DNA from: Candidatus Rokuibacteriota bacterium
GTDB taxonomy: Bacteria; Methylomirabilota; Methylomirabilia; Rokubacteriales; CSP1-6
DNA: 8,508 nucleotides
Direction: 5' to 3'
Assembly (NCBI GenBank): GCA_016201645.1
Contig: JACQCL010000060.1
Location: forward strand, 1 to 8,508
Below the pieces are notes generated by a model. That model saw only the letters and a list, made by a program, of their open reading frames with translations. It ran no database searches and was not told the origin of the DNA. This document shows positions 1 through 5,923 of the stretch, piece by piece. A program made the translations under genes and the position numbers. The number at the start of each line of letters is the position of its first letter. The first letter of the stretch is position 1.

Positions 1-1138
1 GCAGGAGCAGCTCCACGAAGAGAGAGTCCGACAGGAGAAAGCCGGCTTCAGTGAGCCGGCAGCGCCCGTCCGTCACCTCGAGGAGCCCGAGCGACCGCCA
101 CGTCTCGACGTGGGGGCCGGCGTCCTCAAGCCAGGCGAGGGGGACGCCGTCGCTCAGGCGGAGTCCGAAGATCCTCCGCTCCGCCTGGCGTTCCCGCGGG
201 GTGAGGACTTCCCAGGTCCCGAGTGGCAGCGTGCCGGCCTCTAGCATCGCGCAGTACCGCTCGATGGGCTTGACGTTGGCGTAACGGATGTCGCCCAGAA
301 AGCCGCAGCCTCCCGGACCGAGCCCGAGGTACTCTTCGCCCCGCCAGTAGATCTGGTTGTGGCGGGACCTGAAGCCGCTCCGCGCATAGTTGGAAATCTC
401 GTAGTGCTCGTAGCCGGCCTCCCGCGCCAGCCGGGCGAGGGCCCAGTACTGAGCCGTCACCATCTCTTCGCCGGGAAGGCCGGCCACGCCCTCGCCGGCC
501 CAGCGGCTCCCCTCGTCGAGGGTGAGGGCATACGCTGAGAGGTGTTCCGGTCTCCATCGGAGAATTTCTCCGACCGTCTCCTCCCAGCAGGCCAGGTCCA
601 GGTCCGGGAGGCCGTACATGAGGTCCACGCTCAGATTGTCAACCCCGGCCTCTCGCGCGTTATCGAAGGCTCGCCTCGCATCCTCCGGCGAGTGGAGTCT
701 CCCGAGCCGCAAGAGAAGGTCTTCATCGAGGCTCTGGACGCCGAGGCTCAACCGGTTGACGCCTGCCAGCCGATACCCTTCCGCCTTGTCGCGCGTGAGG
801 CTCTCGGGGTTGCACTCGGCGGTGACTTCCGCGGTCGGCTCGAAGCTGAAGCGCTTCTCGAGCCGGTCCAGGATCGTGGCCATCTCGTCCACCTCGAGGA
901 GCGAGGGCGTGCCGCCGCCGAAGAAGACGGTCCCGATGCCGACGCGCCCCGCCCACTCTGCCTCCCCGACCAGGTCAATCTCCCGGAGGAGGGCGGAGAG
1001 GAATCGGGTCATGGCGGCGGGCCGGTAGGGACCGGTGTTGAACGAGCAGTAGTGGCAGCGCTGGCGGCAGAACGGGATATGCAGATAGATGCCTAGGGTC
1101 CCCAGCTGATTCGGCCTCAGATCGGGCGAACCGGTCAC
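1..1138 (-). CDS. hemW: Radical SAM heme chaperone HemW (C-terminus cut by window edge)
   Basis: HemW is an oxygen-independent coproporphyrinogen oxidase-like radical SAM protein. Characterised members bind and transfer heme rather than oxidise coproporphyrinogen. Translation from GTG at 1138 stays open to base 1 (379 codons) and shows the [4Fe-4S]/SAM motif Cys24-x3-Cys28-x2-Cys31 followed by Phe33. Phe at that position is the HemW pattern; true HemN has a fourth Cys there. The SAM-binding GGGTPS motif is at residues 74-79. The sequence continues in the HemN/HemW C-terminal domain, with a typical ending (RLTEAGFLLSDSLFVELL), so probably only a few residues are missing. Family length is about 375-400 aa. 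The GTG shares a GTGA overlap with the lepB stop, which supports this start and suggests translational coupling. No strong Shine-Dalgarno is seen. The next gene downstream is outside the window. Family call is confident; the heme-chaperone role is by homology. Confidence 0.93.
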   Translation of the reverse strand, partial: MTGSPDLRPNQLGTLGIYLHIPFCRQRCHYCSFNTGPYRPAAMTRFLSALLREIDLVGEAEWAGRVGIGTVFFGGGTPSLLEVDEMATILDRLEKRFSFEPTAEVTAECNPESLTRDKAEGYRLAGVNRLSLGVQSLDEDLLLRLGRLHSPEDARRAFDNAREAGVDNLSVDLMYGLPDLDLACWEETVGEILRWRPEHLSAYALTLDEGSRWAGEGVAGLPGEEMVTAQYWALARLAREAGYEHYEISNYARSGFRSRHNQIYWRGEEYLGLGPGGCGFLGDIRYANVKPIERYCAMLEAGTLPLGTWEVLTPRERQAERRIFGLRLSDGVPLAWLEDAGPHVETWRSLGLLEVTDGRCRLTEAGFLLSDSLFVELLL

Positions 1139-1812
1139 GGCAGGTAACGGCCTAGGCGGCGCCAGCGGAGCCAATGGCTCTCCCCGTTCCACGACCAGTA
1201 GATGATGAAGGCTTTGCCGCGGATCTTCGAGCGCTTGACGAACCCCCAGTAGCGGCTGTCCTGAGAGTTGTCCCGGTTGTCGCCCATGACGAAGTAGGAC
1301 CCGGGGGGGACGACGATGGGCTCGCAGGCGTAGACGTAGCTGCAGTGATTGGAGGGGGTGGCGGGAAAGGAGCCGGGTCGCACGTAGGGCTCCTCCAGCA
1401 GCTGGCCGTTGACGTACACCCGGTTGTCCCGCACCTGCACCGTGTCGCCCGGGGCCCCGATGATGCGCTTGATGAAGTCTCGGCTCTCGTCCTGCGGGTA
1501 CCGGAACACGATGATGTCGCTCCGCTGGGGTTGGCGAATCCCGGGCAGGTGCCGGTTCGTGAACGGGATCTCGGAGCCGTAGATGAACTTGTTCACGAGG
1601 ATGTAGTCCCCCACCAGCAGGGTGTCCATCATGGAGCCCGAGGGGATCGTGAAGGCCTGGATCACCACGGTGCGGATCACCAGGGCCAGCAGGACGGCGA
1701 TGACGATGGCCTCGAGATACTCCCGGGTGAGCGACTTCCGCTTCTTCTCCACCTCGACGGTCGGGGCCACTTCGTGGGTCACGGGGGTTTCTTTGGGGGC
1801 GGTGGGATCCAT
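1135..1812 (-). CDS. lepB: Signal peptidase I (type I leader peptidase)
   Basis: This membrane serine protease removes signal peptides from exported preproteins on the outer face of the cytoplasmic membrane. In the 225-aa form starting at ATG 1812, a charged cytoplasmic tail (KKRKSLTREYLE) precedes one membrane segment (about residues 35-54). The catalytic motif IPSGSMM follows, with nucleophile Ser60. The general-base Lys115 lies in DFIKRIIGAPGD, and box E GDNRDNSQDSRYWG starts near residue 178. A Cys157-x5-Cys163 pair lies in the exported domain. All catalytic elements are intact. I prefer ATG 1812 because GAGG (1821-1824) sits 8 nt upstream. An in-frame GTG at 1842 (adding 10 residues) also has a G-rich stretch upstream and cannot be excluded. 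It follows lepA, the classic lepA-lepB pairing, and overlaps hemW by 4 nt (GTGA). Confidence 0.95.
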   Translation of the reverse strand: MDPTAPKETPVTHEVAPTVEVEKKRKSLTREYLEAIVIAVLLALVIRTVVIQAFTIPSGSMMDTLLVGDYILVNKFIYGSEIPFTNRHLPGIRQPQRSDIIVFRYPQDESRDFIKRIIGAPGDTVQVRDNRVYVNGQLLEEPYVRPGSFPATPSNHCSYVYACEPIVVPPGSYFVMGDNRDNSQDSRYWGFVKRSKIRGKAFIIYWSWNGESHWLRWRRLGRYLP

Positions 1813-1820
1813 CGGCTCAG

Positions 1821-1824
1821 CCTC
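1821..1824 (-). promoter_or_regulatory. Ribosome binding site deciding the lepB start
   Basis: GAGG on the minus strand lies 8 nt before the ATG at 1812. This favours the shorter 225-aa LepB over the GTG at 1842. The competing start has a run of G about 5 nt upstream, so the choice is probable rather than certain. Confidence 0.5.
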
Positions 1825-1850
1825 GGAGGGGATGCCACCCACGCCGACCC

Positions 1851-1886
1851 CCCGCGCTGCCGCGCGGGTGTGGCGCGGGTACCCGC
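1851..1886. repeat. GC-rich inverted repeats just upstream of lepB
   Basis: CCCGCGC (1851-1857) pairs perfectly with GCGCGGG (1862-1868) across a 4-nt loop, and a second perfect palindrome, GCGGGTACCCGC, occupies 1875-1886. Both lie in the 173-nt gap between lepA and lepB. The heptamer GCGCGGG recurs at 1873-1879 and in the hairpin at 1913-1931. No T-run follows on either strand, so these are not canonical intrinsic terminators. They could fold in the lepB leader RNA, close to the ribosome-binding region, or be remnants of a repetitive palindromic element. Function is not known. Confidence 0.6.
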
Positions 1887-1903
1887 CCCTTCCGATTCCT
1901 CCC

Positions 1904-1935
1904 CCCAGGGTTGCGCGGGCTAAGCCCGCGCTGGG
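1904..1935. repeat. Strong hairpin in the lepA-lepB gap
   Basis: GCGCGGGC (1913-1920) and GCCCGCGC (1924-1931) form a perfect 8-bp all-GC stem around a 3-nt loop. An outer CCCA (1904-1907)/TGGG (1932-1935) pair can extend it across a 5-nt one-sided bulge. It begins about 50 nt downstream of the lepA stop. There is no T tract after it on the minus strand, so a Rho-independent terminator is unlikely. It may stabilise the 3' end of upstream RNA, pause polymerase, or belong to a repeat family. The rest of the gap (1936-1985) shows no convincing promoter or small gene. Confidence 0.6.
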
Positions 1936-1985
1936 AGCCCTTCGGGTAATGCCGTTGTGATCGTGCGGCGGTTATCGGCACGGCA

Positions 1986-3776
1986 CTAGCTCCTGAGGAC
2001 CGACAGGAAGGCCTCCTGAGGCACCTCGACCTTCCCGAGCTGTTTCATCCGTTTCTTGCCTTCCTTCTGTTTTTCGAGCAGCTTCCGCTTCCGCGTGATA
2101 TCGCCGCCGTAACACTTGGCGGTCACGTTCTTCCTGATGGCTTTCACGGTCTCCCGGGCGATCACGCGGCTGCCGATCGCCGCCTGGATGGCCACTTCGA
2201 AGAGCTGGCGCGGAATCACCGCGCGGAGTTTCTCGGCGAGGGTCTTGCCCTTCTCGTACGCCTTGTCGCGGTGGAGGATGACCGAGAGCGCGTCCACGGG
2301 ATCGCCGTTCAGGAGGATGTCCAGCTTGACCAGATCCGACGGGCGAAATTCGAGGAACTCGTAGTCCAAGGAGGCGTATCCCTTCGAGATGGACTTGAGC
2401 CGGTCGTAGAAGTCCACGATGATCTCGGCGAGCGGGAAGTCGAAGGTGATGTGGACGCGCTTGCCCAGGTATTCGAGCGATCGGTGCGTGCCGCGCTTGT
2501 CCTGGGCCAGCCGGTAGATCGGATTCATGAACTCCGTCGGGGCGAAGACGGAGGCCCGGACGTACGGCTCCTCGATGTGGTCGATCTCGCCGCTCGACGG
2601 CAGCTTGGAGGGGTTGTCGATCTCCACCGTCTCCCCCGCCGTGGGCACCACCCGGTAGCGGACGCTGGGGGAGGTGATGATCAGCGTGAGACCGAACTCC
2701 CGCTCGAGCCGTTCCTGAACGATCTCCATGTGCAGGAGCCCCAGGAACCCAGACCGAAAGCCGACGCCCAGGGCGAGAGAGGTCTCAGGCTCGTAGGTCA
2801 GGGCCGAGTCGTTCAACCGGAGCTTCTCGAGCGCGTCTCTGAGCGACTGGTAGGCGGTGTCCTCCACCGGGTAGAGCCCGGCGAAGACCATGGGTTTGGC
2901 GTCGCGGTAGCCCGGGAACGGAACGGCCGCCGGGCGGTTGGCATCGGCGATCGTTTCGCCGACCTTGGCGTCGGCCACGCGCTTGATCCCCGCGGTGAGG
3001 TAGCCCACCTCGCCCGCCGCCAGCTCGTCCACGATCCGCATCTCCGGCCTGAATACGCCCACCTGCTGGACTTCGTATACCCGGCCGTTGGACATGAGGA
3101 GCGCCGGCATGCCCGCCCGCACGCGGCCGTCGAAGATCCTCACGTACACAACCACACCCTGGTACGGATCGTAGAACGAGTCGAACACCAGGGCCTTCAG
3201 CGGGGCCGCCGGGTCACCCGGCGGCGGCGGGATGCGGTGGACAATCGCTTCCAGGACCTCCGGGACACCGGTGCCGATCTTGGCCGAGATGGCGATTGTG
3301 TCGTCAGGGTTGAGCCCCAGGATCTCGGCGATCTGCCGGCGGGTCCCCTCGGGGTCGGCCTGGGGGAGATCAATCTTGTTGATGATGGGGATGATCGTGA
3401 GGTGTGCCTCGAGGGCGAGGTGAAAGTTGGCCAGCGTCTGCGCCTCGACTCCCTGCGCGGCATCCACGATCAGGAGCGCCCCTTCGCAGGCCGCCAGCGA
3501 GCGCGACACCTCGTACGAGAAGTCCACGTGGCCGGGCGTGTCGATCAGGTTGAGCGTGTACTCCTGCCCGTCCCGGGCGCGGTAGGGGAGGCACACGGTG
3601 TGCTGCTTGATCGTGATCCCGCGTTCGCGCTCCAGATCCATCGAGTCCAGCACCTGGTCCACAGCCTTCTTGGGATCCATGGCGCCGGTGAGGGCCAGCA
3701 GCCGATCCGCCAGGGTGGACTTGCCGTGGTCAATGTGGGCCACGATGGAGAAATTCCGGATGCGGGAAAGAGTCAC
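1986..3776 (-). CDS. lepA: Elongation factor 4 (LepA), ribosome-associated translational GTPase
   Basis: EF4/LepA is a cytoplasmic translational GTPase acting on the ribosome, reported to aid back-translocation or initiation/30S maturation. The GTG start at 3776 gives 596 aa, close to the usual ~600. G motifs are intact: AHIDHGKS (13-20), the switch I region RERGITIK (50-57), DTPGH (79-83) and NKID (133-136). EF-G-like domains follow, and the LepA-specific basic C-terminal region contains AKCYGGDITRKRKLLEKQKEGKK. An in-frame ATG at 3836 would add 20 residues (MWGLEPSSRK...) that do not resemble LepA and would overlap the upstream gene. Family proteins begin just before RNFSIVAHID, so GTG is preferred. 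No good Shine-Dalgarno is visible. The start is 13 nt after the nucleotidyltransferase stop, so lepA is probably cotranscribed with the sugar-nucleotide genes. lepB follows after a 173-nt palindrome-rich gap. Confidence 0.97.
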   Translation of the reverse strand: MTLSRIRNFSIVAHIDHGKSTLADRLLALTGAMDPKKAVDQVLDSMDLERERGITIKQHTVCLPYRARDGQEYTLNLIDTPGHVDFSYEVSRSLAACEGALLIVDAAQGVEAQTLANFHLALEAHLTIIPIINKIDLPQADPEGTRRQIAEILGLNPDDTIAISAKIGTGVPEVLEAIVHRIPPPPGDPAAPLKALVFDSFYDPYQGVVVYVRIFDGRVRAGMPALLMSNGRVYEVQQVGVFRPEMRIVDELAAGEVGYLTAGIKRVADAKVGETIADANRPAAVPFPGYRDAKPMVFAGLYPVEDTAYQSLRDALEKLRLNDSALTYEPETSLALGVGFRSGFLGLLHMEIVQERLEREFGLTLIITSPSVRYRVVPTAGETVEIDNPSKLPSSGEIDHIEEPYVRASVFAPTEFMNPIYRLAQDKRGTHRSLEYLGKRVHITFDFPLAEIIVDFYDRLKSISKGYASLDYEFLEFRPSDLVKLDILLNGDPVDALSVILHRDKAYEKGKTLAEKLRAVIPRQLFEVAIQAAIGSRVIARETVKAIRKNVTAKCYGGDITRKRKLLEKQKEGKKRMKQLGKVEVPQEAFLSVLRS

Positions 3777-3789
3777 GATACTCAGGATA

Positions 3790-4908
3790 TCACGGGACGA
3801 CGCCGTTTTCCGCGACGACGGCTCCAGGCCCCACATGAGCCCCGGCCCTGATCTGAGCCCCCGAGCCTACGACGCATTCCCGAAGCACGGCGTCCTGGCC
3901 GACCCGAACTTCATCCCAGAGGATCGCCCCCTCCAGCCGACTGCCTCGGCCGACGCTGACGCCGTTGCCGATGACGGTGAAGGGGCCGACGCTGGTTTCA
4001 GCCTCCAACGTGACGCTTGACCCGAGCACCGAGGGTCCCGCCACGCGGGCGCTGGCCGCCAAGGTGACGCCCTCCCCGAACCACACGTCGTCGCGTCGCG
4101 TTCCCGTGGGAGTGAGCGGTGTGTTCACGGTGCCCCTGAGCAGATCCACGTGCGCCTGGCGGTACTGCTCGAGGTTCCCGATGTCGCGCCAGTACGCGCG
4201 GGCCACGAAACCGAAGAAAGGAACCTGACGCGCCAGGAGGCCGGGGAAGAACTCGCGCTCCAGGGAGACGGCCTGCCCCCTGGGAATCAACTCGAGCAGG
4301 TTCCGGTCGAGAAGGTAGATTCCGGCGTTGATGGTGTTGGTGGTGATCTGCTCCCGTGCCGGTTTCTCCAGGAAGCCGAGGATCCGGCCGCTCGCGTCGG
4401 TCTCTACCAGCCCGTAGGGGGTCGGGTCCTCCACGGGCGTGAGATAGATGCTGGCCCGTGCCCCGCGTGCCTCGTGGGAGCTCAGCATCGCTCCCAAATC
4501 CACGTCCGTCAGAACGTCGCCGTTGAGGACCACCAGGTTGCCGTCCGTCAGGTCGGCGGCGTTCCGGACACCCCCCGCGGTCCCGAGCGGTTCCGCTTCC
4601 ACCACGTAACGGAGTTTCACGCCGAGGTCCCGCCCGTCTCCCAACGTTTTTTGGACGGCTTCGACGAGGTAGGAACAGGCGAGGACGACGTCCTGGATCC
4701 CGTGACGGCGCAGCAGCGCGAGCTGGTAGTGAAGGAAGGGAAGGTTGAGCAGGGGGACGATGGGTTTGGGGCGGCCGAGCGTGAGCGGCCGGAGCCGGGT
4801 CCCCTGCCCCCCCGCCAGAATTACCGCGGATCTCGCGGTGTCCAGGGCTCGGCCTCGCTGATCAGCATGACGGGGATGCCATCGCGGATCGGGTAGGCCT
4901 TTCGGCAC
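3790..4908 (-). CDS. Sugar-1-phosphate nucleotidyltransferase with left-handed beta-helix tail (mannose-1-phosphate guanylyltransferase-like)
   Basis: The enzyme transfers a nucleotide from an NTP to a sugar-1-phosphate to make an NDP-sugar in the cytoplasm. In the 372-aa reading from GTG 4908, the NTP-transferase core carries LAGGQGTRLRP (31-41) with Lys48 in RPKP, EPLGTAGG (106-113), metal-binding NGD (129-131), EKP (181-183), INAGIYLL (193-200) and WRDIG (240-244). Residues ~270-372 are hexapeptide-type repeats (for example VGPFTVIG, VGSGAQI, VGPGAVV), typical of a left-handed beta-helix. The core order resembles GDP-mannose pyrophosphorylase (GMPPB type), but sugar and nucleotide specificity cannot be read from sequence; dTTP, UTP or GTP with mannose-, glucose- or heptose-phosphate are possible. 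The start is uncertain. GTG 4908 lacks a Shine-Dalgarno, leaves an atypical 27-residue leader and overlaps the Trm112-like gene by 88 nt. CTG at 4845 fits the family N-terminus and would give 351 aa. Confidence 0.92.
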   Translation of the reverse strand: MPKGLPDPRWHPRHADQRGRALDTARSAVILAGGQGTRLRPLTLGRPKPIVPLLNLPFLHYQLALLRRHGIQDVVLACSYLVEAVQKTLGDGRDLGVKLRYVVEAEPLGTAGGVRNAADLTDGNLVVLNGDVLTDVDLGAMLSSHEARGARASIYLTPVEDPTPYGLVETDASGRILGFLEKPAREQITTNTINAGIYLLDRNLLELIPRGQAVSLEREFFPGLLARQVPFFGFVARAYWRDIGNLEQYRQAHVDLLRGTVNTPLTPTGTRRDDVWFGEGVTLAASARVAGPSVLGSSVTLEAETSVGPFTVIGNGVSVGRGSRLEGAILWDEVRVGQDAVLRECVVGSGAQIRAGAHVGPGAVVAENGVVP

Positions 4909-4997
4909 GCGGGGCAGATGATCCGGGTCTCTTCAAAGAGCAGCTCGCCCTTGCAGGCCGGGCAGGCCAGGATGGCTTTGAGTTCCTCATCGATCAT
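4821..4997 (-). CDS. Trm112/YcaR-family small zinc-ribbon protein (58 aa)
   Basis: This short gene encodes 58 aa: MIDEELKAILACPACKGELL, then a linker, a second CPAC, then YPIRDGIPVMLI and a short tail. Cys12, Cys15, Cys28 and Cys31 form two CPAC knuckles, predicting one zinc ribbon. The closing YPIRDGIPVML motif is characteristic of the Trm112/UPF0434 (E. coli YcaR) family. Eukaryotic and archaeal Trm112 activate methyltransferases by binding them; the role of the short bacterial forms is not well settled. The ATG overlaps the epimerase stop as ATGA, with a clear AGGGAG Shine-Dalgarno 8 nt upstream. The 3' end overlaps the start region of the nucleotidyltransferase in another frame. E. coli ycaR sits beside lpxK/kdsB, so a link with sugar-nucleotide genes recurs here. 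Family call is firm; function is unknown. Confidence 0.9.
   Translation of the reverse strand: MIDEELKAILACPACKGELLFEETRIICPACRKAYPIRDGIPVMLISEAEPWTPRDPR
4843..4858 (-). promoter_or_regulatory. Candidate CTG start with Shine-Dalgarno for the nucleotidyltransferase
   Basis: On the minus strand GCGAGG (4858-4853) is followed after 7 nt by an in-frame CTG (4845-4843). Translation then begins LDTARSAVILAGGQGTRL, leaving six residues before the conserved AVILAGG, as is usual for this family. No ATG, GTG or TTG occurs in frame between GTG 4908 and the conserved core. The CTG lies inside the 3' end of the Trm112-like gene (stop at 4821), so initiation by translational coupling is plausible. CTG initiation is rare, hence the modest confidence. 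Confidence 0.4.
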
Positions 4998-5923
4998 GGC
5001 CGGGTCTCCCTTTTGAAGTAGGCTAACGTGTGGCGCAGGCCCTCGTCGAGCGTCACGCGAGGGGTCCAGCCCAGGAGCCGCTTCGCCAGGCTCGCGTCCA
5101 GGACGCTCCGACGCTGCTCCCCGGGCTTGGGTGGACCATGACGAGCCACGGCTTTCACGCCGGCAACCGCCTCGAGCCGTCGGAGCAGGGCATTCACCGA
5201 GGTCTCAATGCCTGTGCCGATGTTGACCGCCCCGCTCGCATCGGGGCGCTCCAGGGCCCGCAGGGTGGCCTCCGCCACGTCCTCGACGTAAACGTAATCC
5301 CGCGTCTGCTCTCCGTCGCCGTTGATCGTGATCGGCTCTCCGCGCACGATCCGGTGGGCGAAGATCGCCACGACGCCGGCCTCCCCCAGCGGGTTCTGCC
5401 GGGGGCCGAAGACGTTGGCGTACCTGAGGGCGACGCCTCTCAACCCGTAGAGTGCCTCCCAGCACCTTAGGTAATGCTCGGCGATGAGCTTCGAGATCCC
5501 ATAAGGGGAGGCCGGTCGGGCCGGGTGGTCCTCGGGCGTCGGCAAAGTCGTCGTTTCCCCGTACACGGCGCCGCCGGTGGCGGCGTACACGACGCGCGGT
5601 ACCTTCGCGCGTTGGCAGCAGAGGAGGAGGTTGAGCATTCCCCCGACGTTGATGGCGGCGTCGAGCGCGGGGTCCTCCACCGATCGGCGGACCTCGGCCT
5701 GGGCGGCGAGGTGGATCACGGCCTCGGGGCTTTCGGCGTTGAAGACCTTCGCCAGGTCCGGGCTTCGGATGTCGGCGACGTGAAGCTTCGCTCCAGGGGT
5801 GACGAACCCCTTGCGGCCGGTGGAAAGGTCGTCCACGACGACGACGGCGTGGCCCGCGGCCACCAGGCGATCGCCGACGTGAGAGCCGATGAACCCCGCC
5901 CCACCCGTGACCAGCACCCTCAT
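4994..5923 (-). CDS. NAD-dependent nucleotide-sugar epimerase (UDP-glucose 4-epimerase family)
   Basis: This extended short-chain dehydrogenase/reductase probably inverts C4 of a UDP-sugar through a transient NAD-linked 4-keto intermediate. From ATG 5923 it is 309 aa, with NAD-binding TGGAGFIGS at residues 6-14 and HLAAQAEVRRSVEDP typical of GalE-like enzymes. TGGAVYG replaces the more common S-S/T-A-VYG active-site segment. The Tyr141-x3-Lys145 pair lies in SPYGISK, followed by YANVFGPRQNP and NGDGEQTRDYVYVEDVA. The ATG is the first base of an ATGA overlap with the decarboxylase stop; the longer GTG at 5950 adds nine unlike residues and a bigger overlap, so I reject it. No strong Shine-Dalgarno is seen, consistent with coupling. 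Given its neighbours, substrates could be UDP-glucose/galactose, UDP-glucuronate/galacturonate or UDP-xylose/arabinose; sequence alone does not decide. Confidence 0.9.
   Translation of the reverse strand: MRVLVTGGAGFIGSHVGDRLVAAGHAVVVVDDLSTGRKGFVTPGAKLHVADIRSPDLAKVFNAESPEAVIHLAAQAEVRRSVEDPALDAAINVGGMLNLLLCCQRAKVPRVVYAATGGAVYGETTTLPTPEDHPARPASPYGISKLIAEHYLRCWEALYGLRGVALRYANVFGPRQNPLGEAGVVAIFAHRIVRGEPITINGDGEQTRDYVYVEDVAEATLRALERPDASGAVNIGTGIETSVNALLRRLEAVAGVKAVARHGPPKPGEQRRSVLDASLAKRLLGWTPRVTLDEGLRHTLAYFKRETRP
5006..5011 (-). promoter_or_regulatory. Shine-Dalgarno of the Trm112-like gene, inside the epimerase 3' end
   Basis: AGGGAG on the minus strand, 8 nt before ATG 4997. It lies within the last codons of the epimerase gene. 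It is among the clearest ribosome-binding sites in the window and supports the small gene being translated in its own right. Confidence 0.65.

Noticed and set aside
522..1096. Two overlapping plus-strand frames opposite hemW
   Set aside because: Both are antisense to the clear HemW coding frame and lack motifs.
1174..1923. Plus-strand open frame of 249 codons opposite lepB
   Set aside because: Antisense to lepB; repetitive H/D/G/V composition and no domain. A shadow frame.
1904..1935. Hairpin as a Rho-independent terminator of lepA
   Set aside because: The stem is strong but no U-run follows on the minus strand; on the plus strand no gene ends here.
3774..3836. ATG at 3836 as the lepA start
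   Set aside because: It adds 20 residues not seen in LepA proteins and overlaps the upstream gene by 47 nt, whereas GTG 3776 begins exactly at the conserved N-terminus.
2271..3851. Plus-strand open frame of 526 codons opposite lepA
   Set aside because: It is fully antisense to a well-conserved lepA and its translation is rich in R, G, V, D, H and E with no recognisable motif, as expected when a GC-rich gene is read in the opposite strand.
4150..4896. Plus-strand frame of 248 codons opposite the nucleotidyltransferase
   Set aside because: Antisense shadow with no recognisable domain; the minus strand carries the complete conserved enzyme.
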